Below are positions 35,940-48,444 of a DNA stretch of 64,000 nucleotides, one piece after another (positions within the stretch are counted from its first letter, which is position 1; each line of letters begins with the position of its first letter). The notes beneath the pieces were generated by a model. That model was not told the origin of the DNA, made no database searches, and saw nothing but the letters and a program-made list of their open reading frames with translations. Source of the DNA: Anodontia alba (lineage: Eukaryota > Mollusca > Bivalvia > Lucinida > Lucinidae); contig OZ024826.1 of the NCBI GenBank assembly GCA_964016985.1, positions 59,876,507-59,940,506 of the forward strand, written 5' to 3'. The translations under genes and the position numbers were made by a program.

Positions 35940-36590
35940 AACGCAGGCCATTTGCCATTTGTTACGACGAGTGGGGAGTCATTAAAGACATTTGCGAATG
36001 TCATACCACTCGTACATAAGTGCTGATGCCTGCGTAAATGTTCACTGTAACGGAACGTTTATCCACAGGTTTCTCATGTATAAGGTCTCTCGCCAGTTTA
36101 TATTAATATGTAAGACGCCAATAACTTCTGCTGCATATGTGGCAGCCAGGTGGTTTGCTGCCTGTGTGTCGCATTTGATGTTGACGTATCGATAATTGGC
36201 GGCATCGCTGAACTGCTTACCACAGATCACGCAGATAAAATTGATTGTGTGCACATGCTGATGTTTTGTCAGGATTTCAACTGTGGCAAACATCCCAGCG
36301 GACACGTTGCGTTCATGACGTTGCATCGACGTTAATGCGACATTGTATAAATACATGTACTAATACAACGACTCATTAACATCGATAAAACATGAATGCA
36401 ATGCCATGTTGCATCGACGTTAATGGCGACGTTGTATATACCTCAAGCGTCCGCTGGAAGTCTTGGCACAGATCTGGCATGCTAGTTGATTCTCGTTCGA
36501 GTGGCTGTTAAGGTGAGTTACATATCTCACAAGAAAAGCTGGTATCATTTATGTGAACTTCTAAATGTCTGTTGTGACCTTAGTGTTAAG
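35940..36590 (-). pseudogene. Broken C2H2 zinc-finger gene fragment
   Basis: On the minus strand several Kruppel-type finger pieces occur in order but in different frames. They are RHLEVHINDTSFSCEIC (near 36550), HLNSHSNENQLACQICAKT (near 36480), LTKHQHVHTINFICVICGKQF (20-residue core near 36230-36280), and HTGSKPPGCHICSRSYW (near 36120-36170). A last trace, HLRRHQHLCTSG, is near 36030. The spacing C-x2-C and H-x3-H and the HTGxKP linker are diagnostic. A small insertion after GKQFSDAANY, a ~30 bp deletion and a MITE at 36294-36457 break it. Whether it was a host gene or carried by an element is not known. Confidence 0.72.
36294..36457. mobile_element. MITE family C inside the zinc-finger pseudogene
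   Basis: CCCAGCGGACACGTTG and, inverted, CCAGCGGACGCTTGAGG ends with GACGTT/AACGTC internal blocks. It separates the ICAKT finger from the LTKHQHVH finger tail. Confidence 0.78.
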
Positions 36591-36639
36591 TGCCGTGTGG
36601 CGGCTCATATATCACCATAGTGCAGATTAAATTTTTATT

Positions 36640-38649
36640 AGCCACTTGAGCACGAAAAATAGCTAAAATCGTGCCGATCGGAAATCTAAGATGGCCGCCA
36701 TGGCCGCCATCTTGAAAATCTATTTTTCGCTTCTTCTCTTGAACCGAAAGGCCAACTGACTCCAAACTTGCTAGGAAGCATCAGGGTTACTTGTAGATCG
36801 AAAATAGCTAAAATCATGCCGATCGGAAATCCAAGATGGCCGCCATTTTGAAAATCTATTTTTCGCTTCTTCTCTTGAACCGAAAGGCCAGCTGACTCCA
36901 AACTTGCTAGGAAGCATCGGGGTGACTTGTAGATCAAAAATACCTAAAATCGTACCGATCGAAAATCAAAGATGGCCGCCATGGCAGCCATCTTGAAAAT
37001 CTATTTTTTGCTTCTTCTCCTAAACCCAAAAGCCAATTGACTCCAAACATGGTAGGAAGCATTGGGGGGACTTATAGATCAAACATAGCTAAAATCGTTC
37101 CAATCGGAAATCCAAGATCGCCGCCATGACAGCCAACTTGAAAATCTATTTTTCGCTTCTTCTCCTGAATCGAAAGGCCAATTGACTCCAAACTTGCTAT
37201 GAAGCATCGGGGTGACCTGTTAAAGCAATCATCATGAACCTTGCTCAAAATGTTTGTCTTGATGATTTTTAGCTCGTTTGAAACTGGGTCACTTGGGGTC
37301 AAAAACTAGGTCACCTGGCCAAATCAGCTAAAGCCTTGTTAACACTCTAGCGGGCACATTTTTGAAGCAGTCATCATGAATCTTGCTTAAAAAGTTTTGT
37401 CTTGATGAGTTCTAGGCCAAGTTGGAAATTGGGTCACGGGGTCAAAAACTAGGTCACCGGGCCAAATCAGCGGAAAACTTTGTTAACACTCTAGTGGTCA
37501 CATTTTTAAGCAATCATCATGAGTCTTGTTCAATATATTTGTCTTGATGATTTCTAGGTCAGGTTTGAAACTGGATCACCCGGGGTCAAAAACTAGGTCA
37601 CCTGGCAAAATCAGCGGAAAACCTTGTTATTACTCTAGGGGTCACATTTTTCAAGCAATCATCATGAATCTTGCTCAACATGTTTGTCTTGATGATATCT
37701 AGGTTTGATTTGAAACTGGGTCACTTGGGATCAAAAACTAGGTCACCGGGCCAAATTAGCAGAAAACCTTGTTAACACTCTAGCGGTCACATTTTTGAAG
37801 CAATCATCATGAATCTTGCTCAAAATGTTTGTCGCGATGAGTTCTAGGTCAAGTTTGAAACTGGAACACTTGGAATAAAAAACTAGGTCACCAGGCCAAA
37901 TCAGCAGAAAATTTTAACACTCTAGTGGTCACATGTTTGAAGAAATCATCATGAATCTTGCTCAAAATGTTTGTCTTGATGATTTCTAGATCAGGTTTGA
38001 AACTGGGTCACATGGGGTCAAAAACTAGGTCACCAGGCCAAATCAGCAGAAAACTGTTAACACTCCAGAGGTCACATTTTTTAAATAATCACCATAAATA
38101 TTGCTCAAAATGTTCGTGATGATTTCTAGGATTAGTTTAAAACTCGGTCACTTGATACCAGAAACTAGGTCACCTGGCCAAATCAAAGGAAAATCTTGTT
38201 GATGCTCTAGAGGTCACATTTTTGAAGTGATCATCATGAATCTTGCTCAAACTGTTTGTCTTGATGATTTCAAGGTGACGTATATTTTTCTATCCAGTAA
38301 CTTTCTTAAGTTTTTCCGTTTAGGTCAGTTTTTCAGTAATTATTGGTCCTACAGAGTGATATTTGGTACTTGTGAAGTGTTTGTGTTTAGGTCAGTTTCT
38401 CAGTAATTATTGCTCCTACAGCCAGTGATACTTAGTACATGCATACATCTTAGCATGACCTCTTGAGTGCAGTCATCCATATTTGACCTTAACCTTTATT
38501 TCACAGACCATTAGATATGCTACATTGTCTTGTTAATATAATCATTTTGAATTTTGATCAGAATGTTTGCCTTGATCAGTTCTAGATCAGGTTCTCAAAG
38601 TCCTATGATGCTCAGGTGAGCATTACAGGGCCATCATGGCCCTCTTGTT
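36640..38649 (+). mobile_element. Helentron/Helitron-like non-autonomous element with two arrays
   Basis: The flanks ATTTTTATT (36631-36639) and TTCCTTTGGG are joined without the element at 10391-10407, so the ~2.0 kb between them is an insertion between T residues without a target duplication. Inside, four ~135 bp units come first (36650-37215, 'aatctatttttcgcttctt', 'aaggccaactgactccaaac', AAGATGGCCGCCAT). About seven ~150 bp units follow (37220-38290, 'catcatgaatcttgctcaaa', 'aaaaactaggtcaccaggcc'). The right end has GCTCAGGTGAGCATTAC, the hairpin GGGCCATCATGGCCC (38628-38642) and TCTTGTTT. A 3' hairpin and T-T insertion fit Helentron-type elements. No Rep/helicase is present. Confidence 0.72.
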
Positions 38650-38758
38650 TCCTTTGGGATGATTGAATGCATTTCAGTTACTTAGAAAATCGAATACCGC
38701 TAAACCCATTGTAGTCTGGAGACCCCTAAAAGGGTAATTGGCACACAGTGCAGACCCA

Positions 38759-38791
38759 GATCAGACGCCGCATATTCTGCTGCGTCTGATC
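38759..38791. repeat. Hairpin GATCAGACGC...GCGTCTGATC
   Basis: A 10 bp perfect stem within a wider imperfect palindrome (cagtgcagacccag ... ggatcttcactg). The same CTGATCAG style occurs near 20620. Confidence 0.65.
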
Positions 38792-38799
38792 AGGATCTT

Positions 38800-39186
38800 C
38801 ACTGTTTGCAAACATTTTAGCCATTTTTCTCTAGGAATATGTAAGTCTCTTAGCCAGACGTACCTAAAATTGAAATTGGACTCTTCCCGTTTGTAGTGTG
38901 GGAGAGTCAATTCATTATATAATGGGTTAAGCCGATGCTAGTGGCCGTATACCGCCTCGCAAACTACGTAGCTGTATATGAAGAGATTTAATAAAACCGA
39001 GTCTCCGATGTTTGCTCTTTAGTGTGTTCTTTCTTTCCAAAGACAACCGTTTAGATTTTTCTTATTCTGGATAGAGACACGTGCGTGCGTCTGAGTGTGC
39101 GTGTGAGCTACAACAATTTTAGTGTGCTGCAAGAGATTACTTTTTATTCCAAAGGTTTGGGGAATGGATACACTTTCAGAATTTTC
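38800..39186. other. Unassigned sequence
   Basis: No gene or repeat recognised. Confidence 0.4.
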
Positions 39187-39324
39187 TTGCGAAAGAATGT
39201 ACACCATACTGGTTAACCGCTTAGAGGACTAAGCCTGCCCAGTAAACGTGTGGTTAGGTAAACTGACCGCGCTCAACATAATCCCATTGAGTTGACTGGG
39301 CCGTAAAACCCCAACACACACAAA
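39187..39324 (+). mobile_element. SINE fragment (tail part)
   Basis: GCGAAAGAATGTACACCATA through GGGCCGTAAAACCCC matches the 3' half of the SINE family. The tRNA-like head is absent. Confidence 0.82.
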
Positions 39325-39583
39325 AAAGAACATTTTCAGAAGACTGACAGAATTGATAATGTCCTTTCCTAAAGAGCGATCTGCTCTAAAATGATAGAAT
39401 GTGTTCCTCTTCGGAGCAAATTTCAGCCTTTTAGAGCAAACCCCTTTTCAGGGGCAAACGGAAGAATTTCGTACGGACACGAAAACGAATCAGCCACAGT
39501 AAACGAGCCATTAGTCTTCGGTTCATTGAAGTTTAGCTGTACATTCAAATCAACAATACTCACACGCACACCCAGGCACACAT

Positions 39584-39587
<4 letters not shown>

Positions 39588-39669
<82 letters not shown>
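39588..39669. repeat. (CA)n microsatellite
   Basis: About 40 CA units, preceded by imperfect CA-rich sequence from 39555. Confidence 0.97.
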
Positions 39670-39670
<1 letters not shown>

Positions 39671-39936
39671 GAATTCAAGTTGAATCAAAGATTTATCGGA
39701 AAAGGAGACAACTCTGATCTAAGAATGTTCCCTTTCTGCTCAAAAGTTACTATGAAATGAAGATAATTACCTCATCCACGCCAGCCCCGCGCATCAAGGG
39801 AAATTATTTCCTTTTAGTGTAGCCTACCCACCAGTCCTCTTTTATGAGAATGCATTTTTTATATAAGGGAAGACGAATCTTTTCTCAAGGGATGATCTCA
39901 ATTTGTAAAGGGATACAAAAACATTCAGGACAGCGT

Positions 39937-40053
39937 CAGCGGGCACATGGAATATATAAACATTGCATCAACATTAATTCGACGTTATATAAACGTCATG
40001 GCGCTGTGTCGCCGTTAATGCGACGTTGCATAAGCATTCTGTACCCGCTTGGG
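39937..40053. mobile_element. MITE family C, copy 4
   Basis: CAGCGGGCACATGG and the right end ACCCGCTTGGG with AACGTC/GACGTT-type internal blocks. Confidence 0.72.
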
Positions 40054-40059
40054 TTCCCT

Positions 40060-40830
40060 TTGTTTCAGACTTGGCTCAATATAGTGGCATATCCATTTAT
40101 GGTGGACATATCGCCATGACTAGTATGGCAGAAAATTAATTGATACGCTTCGTAAAATACCTATGATGTTCAAATAGTTCTGCAAACGTCCAGATAAAAG
40201 ACGTATTGCGCCTAGCCGTCTAACTCCGTATAAAATGGATAATTTTAACGTTTCATACAAAAACATGTGTTTGGATTCTTATCCACTCGAATTGACATCG
40301 AGATTGATATCCACAACCGTTGACTGTGCAAAGACTAATGAATCACAAAGATTACAGATAAAGTTCTGAATGTGACCTTATCTGGAGCGGCACAAATCAT
40401 TGTGTGTCCGATGATATGCTGCAGAAAAGCGTTAGAAAAAAAAAATGTAGATATTAAACAATTTCATTGTAATTTCCATGCTAAAATATGTTTCGGCAAA
40501 ATAGTCATCGAATTAATGGAATTAAATGTCAAACACTAAGTCCAGTGCAGCGGATACAATATATGAATATATATATTTATACGGGTTTTGTGTCGTCTGT
40601 AGAAAGGTTATATTTTGAATATTTGCCTTTTTTACGTCACCTCATTGAAAATTGCGAAACATTTTAATTTTGTAATCGCACGCCTCATAGATTGTTAAAT
40701 CTACAACAAATTCAAACAAATATGGACAATTCTGAACGAGGTACTGTATTATTTTTAAGTTTTAAATTTTAATGAATTTTAGTGGATATGAAATCAATTG
40801 AAAACAACACATAATATGTCCTTTTTTATG

Positions 40831-40861
<31 letters not shown>

Positions 40862-41852
40862 TAAATTGGGCCGGCAGACAGCACGCAAGGAAGGAAAAGG
40901 AGACACAGCGTCTGTAGGTTATGTCGTTTAACAGCAAAATACCTTGAACAGACTACGCGGATGTATACATGTATGCTCGCTTATGGAACCTGTTCTACTA
41001 TCTCCAATCTTATTTCGTATTTGTCACTGAGCTTTTGAACGCTCACCCTTCTGAGTACAAATATCAGCAGACAACATTCAGAAATGCTTTGCTTTTTTTC
41101 TCTCATCCGCCTCCCACCCCCATTTTTTTTCTAAGGAGAATATTTTTTTTAAATGCCCAAAGATATAATTTAAGTTACCTGATAAGAGACCGAGCATTTG
41201 ATTTATGGTGGCGGTTTTACCGCCGCCAAATTTACTATACGGAATTTCTACAATCCGTCTTCTCAAAATTGCAAACCTAAAAACTTCCTAAAAAGTAGTT
41301 CCATACTGACGCTGATGTCGCTTAATTCTGCATTAAAACATGTAAGCCTTCTACATTCTGATAATTATAAAGAGCGACCGAATATACAAAACAAAGAAAA
41401 CTTCAAACTTTTGAAGAAATAGTTATTTAATGATGTTGAGCGCAATCTCGGCGGACGAATATAAACAGAATCAACAATTAACTGGTTTCCTGTGTTCTCT
41501 GTGCGAAGTATTGAGCTATAGGGTGAGGGAACCAGTCAAAATAAACAAACGGTGGAACTTGATTCAGCCTCCAGAACCTTCTGAGGCAGAGAATTTGAAA
41601 ATTGATACAAAAAATTCTCCGAAAGTCTCCGAAAGCGTATAAAAAAGGTATAAATATGTGATAAAGCATCAGCAGTTTTTTTTAAGCTATATTCACCATA
41701 AACAGTTTCGGCCGAAATCACTTCGCATGAATATTTTCGAAAAAGTAAAGTACAGTGCGGTTACATATGTATTTAGCAGCACGTTTTTCCTAAACGGTCG
41801 CTTTAATATATGTTTTTATGAAAATTATTTATAAATATTTTTGTGAAAATAA

Positions 41853-41888
<36 letters not shown>

Positions 41889-42960
41889 ACGTTTTATTTA
41901 CATTTTTGCGGTATTACTTTCCTGCGGCCACCAGGCCACTGTGCCTGTCACTTTGTGCCTTCCAGATATACCGGATACTAAGAAAACTGTGAATCTAGTC
42001 CGGCCCAATCACACTGGTTTCCGCCATAGTAAAAATTTTCTTCGATAGAAATGATATTTTCTCGAAGACTTTTTGTAGTTCATGTATAGGCTCGCTAAAA
42101 ATAACGTCCGAAAAGCAGAAAAGTTTCAAGATCTCCAGCAAAATTCCTGAAGCAGTAAAATGTTTTTCAGGAGGCCAACGGTTAGTGTATCGTCAGTGAG
42201 ATGCCTATTACCGAGGTTCACTAATTATCGGATATTCATGAACCACGGCCCCCGCCCATTGGGGCCCGCGAAGTAGATGGGCTGCCTGTAGCCTCCAAGG
42301 CAGACCTGCTTAAGCAGGGCCTGACTTCATCATGTGATCAGGTTGGGTAAAAGTCCTTCAAATCTGGAGGCAATATCGTTAATGGCTGAAATATTGTTGA
42401 CCCACATTCTAATTCTCAGTTATCAGGAAAAATTTATGAGCTTTAAAAGTACAAAACAAAATTTGGGACCCTCAAAATCTAATTGATACCGCTCATGAAA
42501 AAACAGGGAAATGGCATTTTATATGGAATGTTTGGAGTTATCATCGTTATATATACCCCGAAGATTTTTTGTGTTTATAAGGGGATTTTATTTTATCACT
42601 CATATTTTGCTAAATTTATGACAAGAGTTATTGTAACTGTCTGTAAATCTGTGAAAGTTCTATGAGTTTCAGGAACTTCAGTGAATACGTAAAAACTCCT
42701 TGAATCCATGAAAGTTCCGTGGTCAGGGTCTGTCAGTCATTTAAATTTTGTATCAGTGATATGATAAAGTTCCATGGAAGCTCCGTAGTGTATCCCAGAT
42801 ACACATATGCATGAAAAGTATTAAGTGCAAGGCCGGGAAAAAGAAGCAAAATCAGTCGCTAGAAAAGACATTCAGTAGTAGTAATAACAGAGAATTTGAA
42901 AGGAAACAGATTCATTAGAATAAATTGATAACATTTACTCAGTTGCTACATGCAAGTTTT
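40060..42960. other. Unassigned sequence
   Basis: No convincing gene. The longest frames (103 codons at 40969, 70 at 41430) show no recognised motif. T-run at 40828-40856 and A-run at 41857-41886. Confidence 0.45.
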
Positions 42961-42968
42961 CATTTTAG

Positions 42969-43163
42969 TCAATATTCAAAACATCCAACAGTTCTTGAAT
43001 GTTTCAATTGGCACGCTTTCAGTTTGATATCTTGGCACTCTGGATGGAACCAATGCTGACATTTTGTGCACTGGAACATCAGACTGTAGTGGGATCTTGT
43101 GGGCCTGTATATAAAGACGTTTTTTTCTCGATTCTGGCTTGCTTGGAAATTCAGTGAAAGCAC
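42969..43163 (-). pseudogene. Possible PHD-finger fragment
   Basis: The minus-strand frame contains MFQCTKCQHWFHPECQDIKL, with the C-x2-C ... W-F-H-x2-C spacing of the second half of a PHD finger. The first zinc ligands are not present upstream, and the frame changes near 43160. PHD fingers occur in chromatin proteins and also next to Ulp1 proteases in some transposons. The fragment is too short to decide. Confidence 0.4.
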
Positions 43164-43164
43164 T

Positions 43165-43786
43165 GCTGTTATCAGATTCCCACTGCATTTTGAAACTGGG
43201 GGTAAATCTGCTCTGTTCTCTTTTTTTTTGTACGCCTGTTGTAAAGAAGTATACTACTCTTTTCAAATTTAGGGGTATAAGACAAATTTTGAGGGGATGA
43301 AAACCCCTCTGCAGAGGGTAAATGGGAATGCTGAATACAATTTGGAAGATGCAACAGTGCCAATGTTTTCGTGTTTTGTTAACTCCATGTACAAGGCTTG
43401 GGACCATTTGGGTGACTATAGTCCAATACTACTGACATTTCAGTACTATTTTCGGAACTTTCCGTTATTCCATGAATCCATGACAGTTCCATGTTTTGTC
43501 AACCTCTAGGCCCCAACACTGCACACACATATGCATACAAAATATTTATAATATAAACTGATATTAAAATTTCATCATTTCTCACCGCTGTGGTTCGAGT
43601 CTCGCTCGGGTCACGTCACATGCGATATAAATGAAATATTCTTGAAAGAGACAAAAAAAAAAACAAATCAAAAAAAAAAAAAAAAAAAAAAAAAAATCAA
43701 AAAATCAAAAAAATCATCAAAACACACACACACATTAATTTTATTCAGGCATAAAGAAATCCTGGTGTGGTGATTGGGGGTACAGC
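43165..43786. other. Unassigned sequence with A-rich tract
   Basis: A-rich run at 43649-43720. A B-box-like phrase GGTTCGAGTCTCGC at 43592 may be an old tRNA-derived remnant. Confidence 0.45.
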
Positions 43787-44100
43787 CATCTGGTTAGCTC
43801 AGTTGGGTAGAGCACTTGCAAGCTAGAGGTCACAGGATTCAGTCCTGCATCCAACACACTTTCCCTCCTTAGTTTCCTTTAATAGTGCCCAATGTGAATA
43901 ACTCACTGCAGCCGACATTGGATTTATGGGGCACCAGGATCAGGCATAAAACAGGGTGGGGTAGCGCTGGTCGATGGATTTCCCTGTGTAATCTGGGTTC
44001 CTCTAACACACATTCACGAAACACCAACATCCATGTCTTATAGAACAAGTGCATAAGATTGCTGAGCTTTCTGTGCAATCGAAGTAAAATTAAATAATGT
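43787..44100 (+). mobile_element. Second tRNA-derived SINE family
   Basis: A tRNA-like head with A box TTAGCTCAGTTGGGTAGAGC and B box AGGATTCAGTCCTGC, correctly spaced, followed by a ~240 bp unrelated body. The anticodon stem does not pair well, which argues against a functional tRNA gene. No target duplication resolved. Confidence 0.65.
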
Positions 44101-44594
44101 GTTAACTTTAAAATCGATAACTTATAAGTGATTATGCCTCAATTTGTAATATTTTGTCCAGATATATCAGTATAAGTGACCCTGTCCACTTGTTTGAGCT
44201 ATATTAAGTGTACATTTTTAAAAGTAAGGCTATATTTTGATTTTTATTTGTTCATATTTATACAGAGTTTAACTCCCCAAATTGAAATGAACACAAGAAA
44301 TCCTCAAATTGATTGTTTGTCTTGTGGAAATATACAAGAATATGCATAACACAATACATGTACATCTGTATTTTGTCATCAGATTTTAGCACATTTTTTT
44401 AAGATACACGTTGTAACTTTTGAATGCAAACAGGTATTTGTTCTTATTTCTTGCCAGTTATATAAGATTTACATTATTAAATGTATTAGTACCAAGAATC
44501 CTCAGATAAATAGATTATCTGGTGAATATTCCCCATAATTTAAGCTTTTCAAGAAATGAATACATTAATTTATGACACATGCTTAAGTTATCCG

Positions 44595-44597
<3 letters not shown>
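44101..44597. other. Unassigned AT-rich sequence
   Basis: No gene or repeat recognised. Confidence 0.4.
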
Positions 44598-44636
<39 letters not shown>

Positions 44637-47600
44637 AGGTCCAGTATTTTGTTTCTATTTCTTGCCAGGCAAAATCAGTAATGAATGCAAGGAATATAGA
44701 TAGATTAGTTGTCTCATAAAAATTAGTCAGAAAATATTCTGATTTGAAGAAATGGTTACTTTTTTTTACTGATTTCATAAGTAGACTTCCAAAATCCCGG
44801 ACATAACACTTCTACCTACATGTCTTTTGTTCAGGCTTATGGGCATGGTGGGCAAAGCTTGCTTACCAAGTAAGGCTTACTGTCCATGGATGCCTGATTA
44901 TACCCTTTATTCTGGGGTCCATGTCTGTTGGTCTGAACATTCTGATTCATCATTATTTTACAGATTTATGAGTTTGGAATAAGGTTTGTGTAATTTTAGT
45001 GTATCATGACCACAACTACTTAAATACTATGGTTTTAAATTAGGCCCAGTTTCTCTTGCTGGTCAGACAATTTGTACCTTTTGAAATGGATAAAAACAAA
45101 TCTTAAAATGTATTAACATCAAGAGAATCAGACAAGAAATGTCTACATTTCAGAGCTCCAGATTAAAGGCGTGCTTAGGTACATATTTTCTTATTTCCCC
45201 TAGTAAACATATGTTGTGGGTACTAACTAGGACTTCTAGAAACGTCCTGGTAGCATGCTTTCATTGAGTTCCTAGAACATATATTTTGAAAGAATTGAGG
45301 TGTGGCACATACAAGAACTACAACTCTAGGTCCCACATTTATTTAGTCATCTGCCCTGACAGTATTTAGTAAAAGAAACCTTGTGCATTTGATAACTCCA
45401 ACACCCTTTCAGATATATTGATTGAACTCAGTAGGATTGTACATGAGGTTGAGAAGATGTGTTGCATAAACTACAACTCCAGGTGCTGTGGTTTAGAATT
45501 ATCTCCCTAATAGAAACTTTGTGATCTTGGTAACTCCAACATCTTTTCAGATGCATTGATGATACTTGGTAGGATTGTACATAAGGTTGAGAAAGCATGT
45601 CACACAAAAGAATCACAACTCTAGATGCCACAGTTTTTAGTTATCTCCCCTGACAGTATTTGGTAATAAACCTAATGATTGCCATAACTTCAACACCATT
45701 TCAGATATATCGATGATATTAAGGAGAATTGTACAAGACGTTGAGAAGACGCGTCTTGTACAAGATCTACAAACTCTAGGTACTGCAATTTTTTAGGTAT
45801 CTCCCCTGTCAGTATTTGGTAATAGAGACCTTGTAAGTCCAACACCCTTTGAAATATATTGATAGTACTTGGTAGGATTGAACAGGAGGTAAGAAGGTTA
45901 GTCGTATACAAAAACTGTAACTTAGAATACTGCAGTTTTTGAGTTCACTCCCCTGACAGTATGTCAGTGGAAACCATGTGATTGTCATAACTTAAGCGCC
46001 CTGGAAGATACATTGATGATACTTGGTAGAATTGTACATGAGGTTACAAAGGTGTGTTGCATGTAAGGACCACAACTCTGGATGCTGAGTTGTTGTTTTT
46101 TTTGTTATCTCCCCTGACAGTATTTGGTAGTAGAAACTTGTTTGCTGCATAGCTTCTTCAGTTAAAATTGGATCTTCCTTAAACTTGCAGAAGATGAGGA
46201 CATGGATATTTTGGAGTTATATCCTCCAGATTAATGAATATTGTAGACACTGAGTGACCTTTTAGGCACAGGTGAGCGTTAATGACCACCATGGTCCTCT
46301 TGTTTATATATGAAGAGTGCAGAGAGCTGAGACAAACAAAAATCACAGTTGAATTCGAAGCTTGATTTTGGATTTTGTGAAACCGTATTTTAACCACAAA
46401 TATTTTTTATAGATTAAAGCAGACACATCCTCTTATTTCACTTTTGGTTGTATATGTGCTAAAAGAAAGACATATGACTAGCGAGTCAAATGGTGAAAAC
46501 CTTACTGAAATATTCCAAATACTGACATCAATGGTTTTTATGAAAAATTTAAAAAAATGTTTTAAAAACTTTAATTTGAAAATATTCCAAATACATGTAC
46601 TTACAACAGTGGTTCTTATGATTTTTTTTCAAAAATCTTTTAAAACAATTTAATTTGAAAATATTCAAAGAATGTATACAGAGAGAAAAGGTCTCTTCCC
46701 TTTTTGTTAGGGTGCAGTGCTTATACATTTTCATATTTAGTTTGATACAATTTAATTTTGAGAAATCAAATTTATGTCAAACTGAAATTTAAATTCCATT
46801 GTCTGAAGTTATTTTACTGAAGTTTTATGTGTATTTTGTAATGATCTTTGGAATGTAATTATCAAAAATAAATTTGTTCTTGGTAATTTTTTTTCCAACA
46901 TAGTAACCTGTATCTTGCATTTTTCATATTTAAAAAAAAAAATTGGAATTTAATTATATTAGTTTTCATAATTTAAAAAAAAAATTCTAGCTTGAAATTT
47001 TAAGTCTTATTATCAATAGTAATAGAATACTTACTTTTTTTTAATTAAAATTAGCAGTCTGGAATAAAATGATGAGGATTTTAAAATCTAAAAGAATCAG
47101 TGACATCATAGGATAGTGTATTGTGGGATAGCTTTTATACAAAGTATAAATAGCAATAGCAGTTACTAAGACTTTGAACATTCAGGAATCTCTAAATGGG
47201 GTTTTCAACATAATTTTCATTTTGCCAATATCTTTACCGTAATTTGAAATATTCTGAAATTAGGGGATGCATCTGAACATCTTTAAGCTCACTACTGTTT
47301 TTATTATACTCGTTTTTCAAACAGAGTGTATTAGGTTATGGGGTTTGAAGCCATAAACTTTTTTGTTTCCTCCTACAGTTTACATCCCATCAGGCTGAAT
47401 CTTGGTTTATAAATTGACCATGATGTGGAGCAGCACATAATGTTTCGGGGTTACAGTCCACCAAATACTAACAGGGTTATGCCCCTTTGAAAATTCCTGT
47501 AAGTTTTTTGTTTCTAGCTAACTCCTCCTACAGTTTACATCCAATCAAGCTGAATTTTGATTTATACTTAGACCATGATGTGGAACAGTGCATTTTATTT

Positions 47601-47908
47601 AAAGGTTACAGTCCACCTAATATTAGCAGAGATATATCCCTTTGAAAATTTCAGTAAACTTTTCGTTTCTGACTAAATCCTCCAACAGTTTACATCGGAT
47701 CAAGCTGGAACTTGATTTACTGTTAGACCATGATGTAGAACATTGCATATTTGTTCGAGATTACAGTCCATCAAATATTAGCAGAATAATGACCCTTTGA
47801 AAATTTCGCTAATTTTTTTAGTTTTTTGCTAGCTTCTCCTACAGTTTACATCCGATCATTTATAGGTAGACCATGATGTGATGCAGCGCATGTTGTTTTG
47901 AGGCCACA

Positions 47909-48093
47909 CTCTTTCGTGGAGATTGATCATGAAATATTTTCTACGGTCATTCTCTCCCTTCCGCTGATTCAAGAAGGGCAGTTGTCAGTTTCTGGAGAAA
48001 GAATGTACACAATACAGGTTAACCGCTAAGAGGACTAAGCCTGCCCAGTAAATGTGTGGTTCGGTAAACTGACCGCACTCGACATGACCCCAT
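47909..48093 (+). mobile_element. SINE fragment fused to the next SINE
   Basis: A headless SINE body (CTTTCGTGGAGATTGATCAT ... CGACATGACCCCA) runs directly into the head of the following full copy. Confidence 0.85.
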
Positions 48094-48444
48094 GGCCTTG
48101 GTGGCTCAGTTGGATGCGCCGTCCGACTGGAGACCAGGAGGTCACGGGTTCAACCCCCGCCGAGGTCGGCAACATTCTATTGTGGAGATTGATCATGAAA
48201 TATTTTCTACAGTCATTCTCTCCCTTCCGCTGATTCAAGAAGGGCAGTTGTCAGTTTCTGGCAAAAGAATGTGCACAATACTGGTTAACCGCTTAGAGGA
48301 CTAAGCCTGCCCACTAAATGTGTGGTTAGGTAAACTGACCGCGCTCTACATGACCCCATTGGGTTGACTGGGCCGTAAAAAACACAAACAAATCGACATG
48401 ACCCCATTTGGTTGACTGGGCCGTAAAACCTCAACACAAACAAA
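48094..48444 (+). mobile_element. tRNA-derived SINE, full length with repeated tail
   Basis: Head GGTGGCTCAGTTGGATGCGC with B box GGTCACGGGTTCAACCC, complete body, and a duplicated terminal segment (CGACATGACCCCATTTGG ... after the first TTGACTGGGCCGTAAAA). The best copy for defining the family in this window. Confidence 0.9.

Noticed and set aside
34706..36019. Short Lys- or Phe-run open frames
   Set aside because: They are translations of poly-A/poly-T tracts.
40969..41642. Candidate host exons (103 and 70 codons)
   Set aside because: No motif, no convincing splice context and AT-rich composition like the surroundings.
43787..43860. Functional tRNA gene
   Set aside because: A and B boxes are present but the anticodon stem does not pair and a SINE-like body follows.
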